Shown one piece after another: positions 45,565 to 59,600 of a stretch of DNA of 64,000 nucleotides. The DNA comes from Strongylocentrotus purpuratus (Eukaryota; Echinodermata; Echinoidea; Camarodonta; Strongylocentrotidae). The position numbers and the translations under genes are program-made. Under the pieces are notes generated by a model, which saw only the letters and a list, made by a program, of their open reading frames with translations, made no database searches and was not told the origin of the DNA. The stretch spans positions 20,226,360 through 20,290,359 of the forward strand of contig NW_022145612.1 in NCBI RefSeq assembly GCF_000002235.5. The letters are read 5' to 3'. Numbering within the stretch: position 1 is the first letter of the stretch; each line of letters opens with the position of its first letter.

Positions 45565-46586
45565 AGTTGAGTTCTGTTTTCAGACCGCAATTGCCTTCAA
45601 AGTGCGTGATTATTGCTCTAATTCTTATCTATGACACTTCTAATTGCCTTTAAGGACCTAAAATTGCTATGAAGGTAATTTTAGACCCCAAAATGTGTGA
45701 AACATAGCCCATACGATCATACCAATTCAGCTCCACTTTCAAAAAAAATTATTAATTAAATAATAATAACAATACAAGGGCCGGCTGAGCCAACAACGGC
45801 ATTGGCTGAAATACAACGTAAAAGGCGCTATTTCGTTTTTAAAACGGCTTTTTCAAATTATCGAATATTTGTGGTGGTACACAAATATTAGAAATCGTTA
45901 TATTTATAGATATTTCAGCCGTCAAAAAAGCCAACCGATTTTGATCAAACAAAGATGGTTTTGTCATTTAAATTGTATGTTCTTTCAAATTTGACACTCA
46001 GTTTTTCATTTTTCATCTCACATAAAAATATTTTGTGTAGGGCCCTCTGCAACAGAACTCAACTATCCCTTTAATGCCAACAAAGTTTCCTTAGAATGCT
46101 GTATCCTGATGTTAAAAGTCCATCTTCAATTACTTTGATAGTTAGATGCCTCGTTATCAAGTACAGTGCAATAATACATTTCTTTTCATAAGGTCCATTT
46201 CAGGTTAAAGTGCGATATGAAAATACAGTATTCTCTCATTTGTTTTCTTCTCCATATTTCATATTATTTAATGTCTTGTGCCAAAACTATTAGTAACAAT
46301 GTTTCAAATATATTTTGAAAATGCGGAATTAAAATATATTATGAACAACTATGTAAACTCAAATATTATTTTAATTGTTTTTCTATAATGTGCATGTATT
46401 TCGGCACACTAAATATCCAATTCAGCCAATGGCTATTATAATGAATTTTGTTTTCGATAAAGAAATTCCTTAGTTATCAACGCGCTTACCGTTTCCCATA
46501 TTTCCTCAGGAAGTTAGTGGTTGCTTCTGCTATGTCGGATACATGTGCAATTTACTAATACGCAGAGGGTTTCCAGAGGAAGATTA
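45565..46586. other. Intergenic DNA
   Basis: AT-rich, with no recognisable gene, repeat array or element ends. Open frames are short. Confidence 0.5.
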
Positions 46587-46588
46587 TA

Positions 46589-46850
46589 GGGACTTTTAGA
46601 TTGAGTGGACGAGAACGGCGTGAACGTCCACTGATCATGCGTGTCCATTGCAAGCCGTTTTAACATTTATTCCTATTTCTTGATATCATGAATTGGATTA
46701 TTGATATCAAGAAATGATTTTCTGTTGTAAAGCAACGGTAATTCTTGATATCAAGAAATAGGAATAAATGAAATGTTAAAACAGCTTGCCATAGACACGC
46801 ATGACCAGTGGACGTTCACGCCGTTCTCGTCCACTCAATCTTAAAGTCCC
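46589..46850. mobile_element. Near-perfect hairpin MITE with TA target site (mariner/Tc1-type)
   Basis: The left arm starts GGGACTTTTAGATTGAGTGG and the right arm ends CCACTCAATCTTAAAGTCCC, with TA on both sides (46587-46588 and 46851-46852). The arms pair almost completely for about 100 bp through GACGAGAACGGCGTGAACGT and CCTATTTCTTGATATCA, leaving a short loop. It is non-coding. Confidence 0.9.
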
Positions 46851-46852
46851 TA

Positions 46853-49800
46853 ATACCACAAGAAAAGAAGTTATTCACCATGTAAACGAAGTTGCACTGT
46901 TGGGTATATATTCTTTTTTACATATGGGAAATGATACACAACGGTACACAATGATAGCAGAGATCTAAGCCCCTTCTTCAGTCATTAAAAAATAGATCTC
47001 TATTAATTCAAAATAATAAGATAAAATCAATCTAACTGAAGTCTTGCTGATCTCTACCAAAGTGTTCTGGGAAATGCACTGCGCCCTTCGATCCCACCCT
47101 ACAATGGTCACTTCTGAATAGCGCCAGCTATAACTATTTTATCGAGCATTTCTCTCCCCAAAAAATTAAAAATACACGACTACGATAATTTTGCGATTGA
47201 TGCTTGAATATTTCTATATCATACCTAAATAATAAATTAAACACATAATGAGACTTTTTATTGAATATCCGACCACAAAGGAGTAAACAAAATTTAATTC
47301 TTATTCGTACACGCGCATTTAAATAAACAGAATATTTTATGTTCGCGTTCATGAAGTCCGTGTCCGATGTTGTTAACTAAAAATAATAACAATAATAAAG
47401 AATCAATTGATCCTTATTAACTTGGAAAAGCAACATCATCTCCTTTACTTTTTATGTTTTTAAGGACAGTGCCACATTCACATTAACGGTCTTATTGCTT
47501 AGCTATAAGATGGGAATAATGTGTCATCATTAGCCTTTATATAGGCCTAAAATGTCATCCTAAATAAATTTCCATATATTTATTTTGATAATATGGGAAT
47601 AACCATTTTCTATTTTAAATACACCTGCAGCTCCAAAAGACGGCTGATAATTTCTTCATAGTGTTCCTCCCGAACAGATTGGATCGCCTTTTTCGAAGAG
47701 ATTTGACCACTGCACGACGGGCCCAGGCCTCCTCCTCCCACCCGCGAACACAGAGTATTGAAGCAATGACGCCCTCACGCGTTCTGCCCTATATCCCAGC
47801 TCATTCCAAATCATTAGTATGCAAAACTTGTTGTCTACATTATTTACTTTTGAGTCTTTCTGACACATTAATGTAACTTATGAGAGGGGGGAGGGTGACC
47901 CACCCATCTCTCAATAAATGGTTGAAAAAAGACAATCAGAACAACAAAAATAAATGGCAGATGAAGAAAGAAATGAAGATTGAGGAGGCAACAGTCCCTG
48001 TCCCATACATGCATGCACCCTTTTCATCACTAGTCTTTATTATTATTTTTTTTTTTATCTTGATAAGTTTTATTGGTCAGAAAACACAATGATTTACAAA
48101 ATATGCGTAACATCGTTTTGCAGAAAAATAATGACTTTCACACTTACTAAATCTTGTGGTTTCACATTTCAGTGTAACATTAAAAAACATAGCATGATAC
48201 TTCTGTATACCCCAGCCGCACAGACGATACGACCATCAGACCGACACTAAATGGAAAGAGAGAGGCCAAGAAGTCTTTTATGGCTAAGTCACTAGTCTTT
48301 ATGGCTTTGTTCTACCCATTATTCATATCAGTTCAAAATAAGTTATTGTAGTAGGCTTGTGGGATGACTATGATACTTTGGAAGATAAGGCCCATGCAGT
48401 GTTTGGATTCTTTAGTAAAGTTATTAAATAAATATCATTCGTTATATCTAAAATAATTGTTAATATTGTTTGTATAAAAGTTAATGATAAAGAAAATCAT
48501 ACTACTATTATACCTTTGATATTAATGTTACGTATAACTATGATAACAACGGAAACTCGATGTATCAAGTTCCTGAAGCAACAAGAATAAGACAGGCAAT
48601 GGAAAATGGCTTTTAAAGAAGAGAGTGCACGAAGCCGAAGAAAAAATAGAAGAAGAAGAAGAAAGCGAGGAAGGAGGAGGAGGGGGGGGGGGGGGAGTGA
48701 AGAAGTAAAGAAAAGACAACTACAGACAAACACATATAGAAGTAGAAAAAGAGGTACCCTATCATACTAAATAGATACATAAATAAACCTTCAGCCTTTT
48801 GTTTCACTCTCACAACTATCGCCCCTAAATAATATTATTCCTTATAAATTGAAAGGCGTATTATGAAATATTTATAAACAATGACGTATACTGTACTGTT
48901 TTCTTTATCTATATCTTTATGAGGCGCAGGCCTGGCACCCGAGTCTGTCTTTTAAATTGATTTGTTTGTTTTTATGAAAGGAATCAGTTATTATCAAGTA
49001 TTTTTCAAGCTCAGCTTTCAATGTCATCTTCGTAATTCACAAATATATCTCATGATAATATATGTTATATTAATTTGTATCCACGTATTCGCTGAATTTT
49101 CACCTGACGCAGTTCCTCATTTCTTGTCTGAAAAAAAAAAGGAAATTGAAGCCTTTAATCTTTTTCCAGATGATTGTTTAATTGCTTCCAATATAATAAT
49201 CGATTTTGTTGTTGGTGTTGTTGGCAATTATTTTGATACTGTATTTTAAATATATGTTGAAAGGGCCAAAGGGGAATAATTATGTTTTATGATATATACC
49301 GGACTTTCAGATAGTTTCACTATCTCAGTCATCAAGGCTCTTATTAATCACCATGAGAAGTTGGAAACCTACAAATACTCTGTAGCCTGCAGGCTTGCAA
49401 TAAACAGAATATGAATAAGCATTTTGAATACATAAAGTTAGAACACAATCAGATAGGAATTGTTTGATTTAATATTAAGTAAACATTTTGTGTTGGTATA
49501 TTTGCAATTAATTTGTTCCTTTTCCCGTACTTTTGTCGTTGGTTGATAATCCGGGACATCTCCCATAATGCCTTTCACCGAGACATGTACGATGTTCGGA
49601 TCGGGAGCTAGAGGTCGCCGATTTATATCAAGGCAGCATCTATGAGCGATTTTATGCGGGTACCGAGTATGCGCTTCATCGTTGGAATTGTGTAGCAAAA
49701 TACATACCGTGTGTATTGTGTATGTACGCGCGACTGGGGTGTGGTGAATATCATTTCTGTACGGAAGAAAGGCTTGTCCAACGGAATATCATTTATTTTT

Positions 49801-50002
49801 TGTGTGGAAAAATAACCTGTTTTGGACACTGCTGGACAGTGCATTTGTATCAGGATAAACAATTTTAAATGGAACTACCAAGAATTCTAGAGAGGGGAGA
49901 ATAAACAGGATATATCGACGGTTTGTGGGTATTCGGACTCTGTGAAGAGCGGCTGTTGTAAGCTTACTGAACTGTGAACAAACGTTATTTTACTATTCCA
50001 AC
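46853..50002. other. Gene-free DNA and upstream region of the G-alpha gene
   Basis: No coding region is recognised. A purine-rich tract with a G-run at about 48640-48700 makes spurious open frames. The last few hundred bases before 50003 must include the 5' UTR and perhaps the promoter of the G-alpha gene. No TATA box could be assigned. Confidence 0.5.
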
Positions 50003-53000
50003 ATGGGGTGCGCTACGAGCGCAGAAGATAAAGCGGCCGCTGAGCGGTCGAAAATGATTGATAGAAATCTACGGTTAGAAGGAGAAAAAGCAGCAAGAGA
50101 AGTAAAATTATTGCTCTTAGGTACGTATCCTGGAACCCTAGACCTATAATGAAATGAAAACAAAGACAATGAATTATTAATCATTTCCAGTGCTACATTA
50201 TAAAAATGACATGATAATGTTGATGAAATTGTAAATGCTGCACACACATGACCGAGGCGCAGCTGGATTGGCGTCTCTATTGAAGATGTTGAACAATGAA
50301 AGTCGAAAAAGTGTTGAACTTGAACTGTTTATCAAATCGAGGAAAACACCAAGTTTATCAGGCTTAGTCTTGGGTTTTACTTTTAGGGATGATTGCTCTG
50401 CAAGCAATCAAATGTAATCTAATCTGTTCAGGTTTTTGTAGAGCAGAGGCATTTAATTATTGTCAATCAATTTCATTGTCTGTCATGGACTTGAAATTGA
50501 ATTGTTTTGGCCAAGTTCTTTGATGCATGGGTCATTTATTATTTCAAGCTACACATCTATACTACAGACATGCACACAAACTATGGTGTGTGCATAATGT
50601 GCCAAACTTCTGAGTCTGAGCCTTTCTGACGTACCCAGGTCGGGAAGGCCACGATTAATGGCAGTTTGGCACATTAATGTGCCACACTAAGTTGTCTAGA
50701 AAAGAACAACAGTTGCTGCTTTAGTTTACTTGCTTGTTTTGTTCAATCTGACTGCATAATTAAGTCTACCATGATATAGATCTAGGTGAGTTTGCAAGCA
50801 AGAATGCTTCACGAACAATAATGTAGGGCCCCTGAGCTTGCCATGTGCAAAGAAGGCTGTGTAAATGCGAGATTGTAAAGTTTGATTTGTGAGTGACATC
50901 ACAAATACATTATGAGGTGAACTGAGATGTGTAAATGAGGGATTATGGAAGCTTACATTATGTACTGTACGTCATGAAATCGTGAATGTCTTCTTCTCCG
51001 ACCACCATCTGAAATGTATAAAGTGTAAACTGGATTTTTGGTGAACAAGATGTTTTTTAGGTTTAAACTGACATCATGTGATAAGAATCATAAGATGGTG
51101 AGAAATAGAAGATGGAAGGATGAAGAGGAGAACAAGAATGGAGAAAAATGCATGAATTTGGGAGAGTCTGAAAGAGAAATGAAAGAAAATTATAGGGAAG
51201 ATGACAAAATGGGAGAAACTGATTGCCACAATGAAAGAGGAGATGATGAAGAGAGAAAAGCATCAACATGTATAAGGAAGTACATGTAGCAAAAGAAGAT
51301 GAAAAGAGAAAACCTGATTGAAAAGACATAAAGAAAGAATACAAGACATCAAAAACACAGTAAAGGAAGGTAAACATAGAAGAAGAAAAAAAAATGAATA
51401 CATGTCATGGTGTTCAGTCCTCATTGAGTAAAATCTCAAATATTTCCTCACTTTCCTACCCATGTCTTTGTCCTGATCCAGGCTATCTCGCACCCGGGAC
51501 ATCTCGGCCCCACTACAAAAACGGTCACTTTACCCTAAGTCCCTAACCCTAACTCAAACCCTAACCCTAAACCTACAAAAACTCAATATGAAGCATTCGT
51601 AATAATTCAAAACATTGTGAAAAGATTTTTGAATAATCCTTTCCAGACTTTGGGACGATCTAAACCTGTAAGTCTGTACTCTGTAACCAATAATCAAATC
51701 GGAAGATCTGATGACAAAGGCAAAAAATGTGTGCCCACAAAAAAGGCTGAAAATTTGTGTTATAAATGGGGCTATCAAATACAAATACTTAAAAACATTC
51801 ATAGCTGGGATTATTTTGTCATTTGTAGTAGTTGTAGACCATGTTCTTTGATATTAAGTGCCTTTTCGTTAGGACATGAGAAGAAGCAAAACATGCGGCG
51901 AGCCGCCATTTTGGATTATAATGACAATGGAGAAAAAAATTGTGCCTACAAAAAAGTCTTAAATTTTTACAAGATTTGGGCAATGAAATGTTTTTTTTTT
52001 AAAGTATACCTGGAATTATTTTGCCTCTTGGAGTTGTTATAGACCATGCTTGTTGATGTTTTAGTGCCTTTTCAATTTCATGCCTCTGAAATTGAAAAAT
52101 TTTGGTCTAAAATTAGCTCAAAACATGCGTACCATATCCAAAACTCAAAGCCCTTTTTTTTGTACTTGTAGGCACACATTAATTTTTTGTTGTCATCAAT
52201 TATAATCCAAAATGGCGATTCACATGTAGTGCCTCCACATTTAGACCAATTTATTAATGGCATGAAAAAAGCTTTAAACATGAATACAACAACTTCAACT
52301 GAGATAATTATCAAAGGTACATGTATGAGTGATTTTAGGTCTTAGAGTGCTCATAATTATCAAATTTTGCAATTTTTGGATGCATTTCAACCCCCCAAAT
52401 CATCAGATTTCCTGGATTTCGGGAGCCAAACCACTGATTTTAAATACACGTACCTGTACCATTTTTGGTAACATTGCTCCAATTTGAGGCCAAGACTGAG
52501 GATTCGGACATCTGGTTAACATGCATCCCTGCGATTTCTTTCTTGACACTCTACTGTAAAAAGGACTCCTACCCAGCCCTAAATTCTTTTTTCTTTAGAT
52601 GGAATTTTAGGTCTTCATTTTATCATACCGATATTTTACGTGTGTGTACATGTATTCCTGTCAAATAACTATTTGTGGGATAAATGTGCCACATGCATAC
52701 AACATGTAGGGACATTGTCAACCTACTTGTAGCCCCTCGCATAATCTAGATACAGCATATCGTTTTCGTGGACATTAATACTTTCAATGTTAAAGTTTTT
52801 ATGCACCTGGTTCTATTATATTTATAACATGTTTTGTTTGTGCTTTTTTCTTTCTTTCAGGGGCTGGTGAATCAGGGAAAAGTACAATTGTAAAACAAAT
52901 GAAGTAAGTATTCAAACCAGATTTTGGGGATAATTATAATATAAACACATTTTTATTACATTCTTTTAAGCAATATTTTCTTTAAAAAACAGTATTTGTC

Positions 53001-54397
53001 ATAGGTTTGTGGCTTTAATAAAATCAGTCCATATAATTGATTCAGAAGACAGCAATGCATATTGTCATTGGATATCACACCTGTCTTTTTATTTTCACTC
53101 CGGCATTTGTTTCTGCATTGTCAATGAAAATCTCATCTGAATAAGATGTTTTGGAGTGACAGATATTCTTTGCAATCAATCACATGCTCTGAATTAAAGA
53201 TTACACACAGTATTATGATCTTTGTTTGTCTAATAGTGAAATATTGTATGGGTAATTCAAAAAGTTTTTTTTACAAATATTGTTCATAGGGTTTTTATAA
53301 CACTTGTACCTACAACTGTAGTATTGTACATGTACATGTACATGTCAGAAAATATTGCCACTCTTCAACTTAACAATGTGCAAAGTTGTTATCTATCAAA
53401 ACTCAAAAGTGCATATTCAATACTCCTTGAAAAGACATAAAGAAAGAATACAAGAAATCAAAAACACATGTACATGTACATGTACTTGTCGTTTAGCTCA
53501 TTAGATTGTGTGGAAAGCGGATGAAGACTCGCTTCACTTTCATTGTGTAGTCCACTCATCCCTTGGGCTACATAATTGCTACTCTCCATAGGTTCATAAT
53601 GGTACTCTCCATGGCTTGATTATATGCCAATTATGCATCACGATGTACATGTACTGTATCTTCATGATGGTTGCTAATGACTACAGGAGATGTTGTAATG
53701 CACTCATTGTACATTAGACAGCACGGAGAAAAAATAATAGTACAGTGTACTGTACATGTAATTCTTGTATTTAAAAAAAAAAATCACATCATTTTCCTAT
53801 ATTTGGGCATCAACTTGGGCAAGCGATATGCTGGAAAATGTTGAAACCTGTTGTCTCTTTATTTGGACAAATCATTAGCCTGCCTGATGTAGATGCAGAT
53901 TTGTTAAGAATTTGTTCAAAGGAGTGTTTCATATCATAGGTATTTACAGCAGGGAATAATTTTCCTGGTATCGCATCGCAATTTGCTATGCATTTTTGCA
54001 TGACTGCTATACAAAATATCTTTTGTGTAGCAGTTTTCTTCCATAGAAATGTACAGAATTTCATTTGAAATATTTATCCATCGGCTGAAATTGCTAATCA
54101 AAAAATTTGAGGAAAATTATTCCCTGATTTACAGCATTGATAAAGTACATGTATTGTAATGCTACATTTTTTCCTTGTTTTATAACCTCTAATTCTTCTT
54201 TGTTTCTTCTAAATGTCACTTATTCTTGTATATTACTTTCCTCTTTTTCTTCTAGGATTATACATGAAGAAGGGTACTCTGAAGAAGATTGTAGGCAGTA
54301 TAAACCCGTGGTATACAGTAACACAATTCAATCCATGATAGCCATCATCAGAGCTATGGGTTCACTCAAGATTGACTTCGGAGACACAGAAAGAGCA
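50003..54397 (+). CDS. GNAI: Heterotrimeric G protein alpha-i subunit, first three coding exons (partial)
   Basis: Exons 50003-50120 (118 nt), 52861-52903 (43 nt) and 54256-54397 (142 nt) have exactly the sizes and phases of the first three coding exons of animal Gi-alpha genes. They encode residues 1-101. [10 protein letters not shown] carries Gly2 and Cys3, the usual myristoylation and palmitoylation sites, followed by the amphipathic N-terminal helix ([20 protein letters not shown]). The P-loop GAGESGKST (residues 40-48) spans the exon 1/2 junction. Exon 3 encodes the start of the helical domain ([27 protein letters not shown]). SAEDK...SKMIDRNL favours Gi over Go. The protein binds and hydrolyses GTP at the inner plasma membrane and couples receptors to lower cAMP, among other roles. 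The remaining exons, including the switch regions and C-terminus, are not in the window, so intron 3 is longer than 9.6 kb. Confidence 0.95.
51531..51572. repeat. Telomere-like CCCTAA repeats in G-alpha intron 1
   Basis: TACCCTAAGTCCCTAACCCT and AACCCTAACCCTAAACC form about six imperfect CCCTAA units. The tract is too short and degenerate to be a telomere. Confidence 0.65.
51700..52320. repeat. Direct and inverted copies of a ~200-bp repeat in G-alpha intron 1
   Basis: GTGTGCCCACAAAAAAGGCT at about 51730 and TTGTGCCTACAAAAAAGTCT at about 51940 start two direct copies, each running to GTTGTAGACCATG or GTTATAGACCATG and AGTGCCTTTTC. From about 52080 an inverted copy follows (GTACTTGTAGGCACACATTA). 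GCCATTTTGGATTATAAT at about 51905 is inverted as ATTATAATCCAAAATGGC at about 52200. It is non-coding. Confidence 0.65.
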
Positions 54398-55572
54398 GTA
54401 AGTAGTAATCTGATATTTCATGTTAGTGAAAAAGAATGTGATTCAAACATTACTGTTCACGTTCTTGTTCACTTTACATCATAAAAATAAGGTTTCAGCT
54501 GAAAATACATAAACATCATATTGTTTTATGATTCGAGTTTCACATGGATGTAACAAAAAATTGGTCCTATGAAATATCGCTATTGTAAAAGTTACTTCTT
54601 TGTTCACAGGAATCCTTTTTATGTCTTTTTATTTTATTTCATAGAAAACGTTCTGTGGACAAGAGATATTTTTATTTTCCTCACATTCGTTTTTTGTGTT
54701 ATTTTTTGTTTTGTGTTGTGTTATGTTTTGATTTGTTTGTTTGTTTTTCTTTTTACCATAATGTTCACTACCTTTGCCCAGCGGTGTGCATGTACATGTA
54801 CACTTGTCCTGAGAACAGATTAGTTCAGACAATTTATTTGATGCATGTTTTACCTCTTTTCGGAATACAGTGATTTACAAAGAACAAAATCCATTTGGTA
54901 GTTACAATGTAATTTCCTTAGAATATTCTATTTGTACCATGAGGTGTATCTCGTTGTGCATACATATAGGGTGTTGTTAGTGATTGTTCAGCAGCCGAGC
55001 AGAGTAGACTCTTCTCTATTCCAAGAGGATGCGCTTGGAATATCCAGTGAGAGGAGAAAGAGGTTTTGATTTCAGTCTTTAAGTGGCATAAATTACAGCT
55101 CTCCTGCAGGGTTTGTCTCCATAGAACACGGCTCAACTGTGAAATTGATCCATTTGCATTCAAGCTAGATTCACTTGTGATTTTACCTCAGAATTTATTT
55201 TCTCATTCCTTTATTTCTAATTTAAATGTTCTCTGCTTTTATCCCTGTATTTTTTTCTTGGTGGGGGTATTACTTTTTTAATGATATTACATGGGGTTTG
55301 TGACCTTTTAAATCATTTTTGTTTAAATTCCGTCATTTGAAGAGATACTGTAGTAAAACCAGAAAATATTTGCAATGTACATGTGCAGGGCTCTGATCAA
55401 GGGCACCTAAGTGTTACATATAAGGTGAATTTTAAAAGTCAATTATAGACTGTGGCAACATTATTTTTGTAATCTGCAAACATTATGCAACATATAGCTA
55501 AAAAATCAGACCTTAACAAATCGCCGTTAAGTTGCAATCAGTAGCTAAATATCACATCATCAAAAATGTTAC
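54398..55572 (+). other. G-alpha intron 3, first part
   Basis: Intronic DNA after the GTAAGT donor at 54398. No further exon was found and open frames are unconvincing. Confidence 0.6.
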
Positions 55573-56689
55573 GTACATAACTCGGTGTCCACTTCATGCT
55601 GATATTTCCCTTATAATTTTAATTTTTCTGACAAAGTACATTAGATGTTAAAACATACTGTAAACAAAACTTAAAACCCTTGCCATATCAATTTTTTTTC
55701 AATTTAGTTATTAGAATATGGCCAAAACAAATGTGGACACCGAGTTATGTACAGTACATCTTATTCTCTACATGCTTTCTCTTTGCCTTATTGTCAGATA
55801 TGGTTTTGCATTAGTCTAATAACGACTTCAATTGAAGGAATGATGTGTTTCCTGAATGAAACATAATTTGCAATGTGTAAATAGTTTGTAAACTACTGAA
55901 ATGTAAGATTTCTGTACTTACATGTAATCGTACATAACTGTGGACACCAAAAGTAAGTAGTTCTACATTCAAATAATATTTAACTTCTTGTTCCTTAAAT
56001 TCAATAAATGTTTGTTTAAATGAAAATACAGAAGGGTGCAATTCATGCTGTATGGAATAAATAAATTTATTTATGATAATTATTTCAAATTTTTGATTGG
56101 TAGTAACGTACATAACTCGGTGTCTTTTCATAATGGTGTCTTAGTTATGTACATGACATGAAAAAGTTCAAACTGCAATATTTTGTAATATTCTTCTCAC
56201 CAAATCAGATGTGTGTACATGTCTTATACATTTTTTACTAAATTACCATGACAAATAACTAAATATAGGTGGTCTTATTGGAAAAACAAAACATGGAATA
56301 CGTACATAACTGTCACGTACATAACTCGGTGTCCACATTCATTGTTGATTAAATAACACATACAAGCTAAAATGCGGAATCCAATGTTATCAGTGCTCTT
56401 CATTCACCTATATACACCATTACATTGTCATTTTGAAAGTATACAATATGTTTTTGTATAGATTCTGGTGCACTGGTTTGTACATAACTGCAGGACACCA
56501 AACATTTTCCATTTACAGACATCTAAATATTTTTAAAACCATGACCCAGAATGAGATGATCTGATTGGAAATCAAAGATAAAGTGAAACTAAACATTATA
56601 ACATTGCAAGCTTGTAAATAAATCAATTATTTATACACCATTCTTCAGTTAGTAAGGTTTGAAATTTGCAGGACACCAAAGTTATGTAC
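55573..56689. repeat. Spaced series of GTACATAACTCGGTGTCC motifs in both orientations
   Basis: The motif or a close variant occurs at 55573-55592 (+), 55733-55752 (-), 55930-55949, 56108-56124 (+), 56136-56152 (-), 56302 and 56317-56336 (+), 56480-56500 (+) and 56668-56689 (-). Clusters are about 160-200 bp apart. The sequence between is AT-rich and not obviously similar. It may be a very old tandem repeat in which only this core stays recognisable. Confidence 0.7.
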
Positions 56690-59600
56690 ATATCACAAAA
56701 CTTGTATCACATGTAAATAGAATAAGAAAGTAAAATAATAGGAATTAACTCAACAGAAATGTTAATTATTACATAGATTCTACATCAAGATAAAAAAAAA
56801 TCATAAGTTTTGCATCCCATTAGTAAAAAATCTGGTAACCAATTAGTGCATGTTTTGAATGTAACATTAAAAGTGCTGAAAATAGGCCTTTTTACATCAT
56901 AAAATTGCTCTACAATCTTGAATTTGAACTCAATGAAGCTGAAACCATGTTTGGAGCTTCCCCCAATGGTACTTTCTAATATAAAAATGCTAATTTGTGT
57001 CTGGGTCTCATGGTTTTGGATAATTAAACAATTTCCCTGTGTTCAATCTAAGGGTACCCTTGATCTGAGCCATGCACACATGCACTAAAAATGACAAAGT
57101 AACCATTTGACTTAAGATTGGACTAGTCGTACATACATGTACATGGACAACACACCATGCTTTCACTTATTAGATTTTTCTTTATTTTAATCCCAATCTT
57201 GTATTCGCACACCATGGGACAGTACATGTACTGTAGTCCCCCACATTTATATAATTACAGATATGGCTTCTTTCCACATTTGTTTTATTTTGGGACAAAA
57301 CAGTGCTGCTGCCAAGTCATGTGTAATGTGATATTGTTAATGGAAATTGAAAGTGATTCAGACCACTTACATGTATGTCATTCAATTGGCGTGGGACCAT
57401 TAATTAGCATACGATTAAACCACAAAATAGAGGACTGCTACATGTTCATAGAGTTCATTTACATTAAGAAGAAAATAATCACATGGCACAATGCTTTATC
57501 ACATACATGTACAGGTACACGTACATGTACATGCAGACTTAACTTTTATAAAGCAACTTTATTAGCAAAAAAGTCCTCAGTCCTCCAAATTCACATTTAT
57601 TTTGGGGAACCTTTTCTCAGAATTGTTTGAGCGCACTTTTCATAAGTTCTTGAATATGTACAATACATGTACATGTCTGCTTCAGTTGTATTACATGTAC
57701 ATTGTACATGTATCTTAAAAGTACATAAATTTGTTTTTTTTGATAGTCCCCTGGAAATTAGTAATTACTGTAAACATACATGTACATGTAACTGCATTTA
57801 TTCTGTTATTCCTTTGGTCATTTTGTCACCTTGACCTAGGAAACTGAGCAATTTGTCCGCTCACATGGTATCACATCCATGAGATGGATTTCAAGGAAGT
57901 AATGAAATTCAATTTTTTTTCCAATGGCCTGCCTTGCCTTGCCTGTCTGGAGTGAAGCAGGCAGCTGGCTGGCGGGCGGGCGGGCTTGATGCCCCTTTCT
58001 GAAGCTGAGATGTCGGTGAGGTAATGAGGCAGGACGAGTATGCCATTGATAGCAATCCAATAACACCATGGCCATTCCTCATCACAGCTGCAGCCCCTGA
58101 TGAGACTGCATTGTGTTATCCTACATGTATGTCTCTATCATGATACACAGACATCTTTTCGATGGAGCTATCATCCAATGTCGCCCCGTTCAATCGATTA
58201 CTTGCATTATGTCATTCTTCTTGGAATTTTGAACGTGCAAGTGATGGTACATTTATATACATTCTTTCTATGTAATACATGTTGTGTTTTTTGTGGGGTG
58301 GGGCAATGTACAATAATAGCTCTCCATCGACTCCATTAACACTATTTAATGGAATATACAGGAAACCCTATGTTGATCCTGATAAAAAAAAATAGTTGCA
58401 ATTGGAGTTTGCACTACCCGATGTTCATGTACACACTGTGAGCCAATCTCATGGCTTTGGTGAATAAGTTGTTTTCTTTGAGCAATACAACATTAATAAA
58501 ATGTACCAGCGATTGACTACATGTACATGTTAATGCCTAAAAAATCGCTCTCTTGACGATGACCAGACCATTTATTAATGCTACATGTACATGTATATTG
58601 TCAGACTAGAGACAGAAACAGTAGGTATCAGGAAGAGCGGGCATTGTCAGGATATCCTGTTTCAACCAGAATCCCAACAAGGCTACATGTACCTGGGCTC
58701 TCTCTACCCATCATAATGTATTGGGTGTTTTCATAAGAATAATATTACCTGTATAATGAGTTTTCCATGAAGTACAAGGCATTGGTAATGTGCCGTGCTT
58801 TCTGTTTTGTTTTAGAAGTCATTAGTGCAGTCAAATTACATTGATTTTGCTTTGTCACAACTGCTTGTTATAGTGATCTCGACTATTTTAAGAAATCCTT
58901 TGTAATCAATTGCTTGAAAGTACATGTACACCTGTACATATATATGTAGGTCTACCAAATTATATAAACATTATATTTGATTATTATATTAAACCAAGCA
59001 TTGTATAGAACATGTATGTACACTGTACCAGATAGATTTATTGGTCAAAATAATTGAATACAGTACTGGCAGTCCTGATATATGATCAATTGTTGATTGA
59101 ATGGTAGTCTTTAGACCATTTTATAGTGTTTCCATGTTAGGTAGATTAGATTTAGGATAATTGGTTAATAAAAGAGATCCAAATGTACAAGTTTCATGCA
59201 TGAGAATATCTTCAAATTACCTTGATAAGTTTAAATTTTGGGCCAAAAATGAAATTGTTCTAAATTTTCTGAAGCTTCTCTAGTCCCAGATTGTGTTCCA
59301 AGAAAATGGATACTGTACCCTATCTTTTTGAAGATGTACATGTAGGGATGCAAGACTATTGGGGTACCTACAGTAAATGTACATGACATGTTGTCTTCTC
59401 TCACAATATAAACCTGTGACGAAGCATAATTTTATATCTATACATGTACAATGGAGTTTGCTTGTTCTACATTCTAATAAATAACTCTGTACTACATGTA
59501 TTTACCTACTGCACACATGCATACAGTGTCCTATAAACAACAAATCATATACATCCAATTTTTGTTGTTGACCAGGAACCACAGATGGTGAGTCCATTTT

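Noticed and set aside
47656-47876. GC-richer open frames on both strands upstream of the G-alpha gene
   Set aside because: They lack recognisable domains and splice context, and the two strands overlap. There is not enough to call a gene.
51531-51572. True telomere or chromosome end
   Set aside because: Only a few imperfect CCCTAA units lie within an intron, with normal sequence on both sides.
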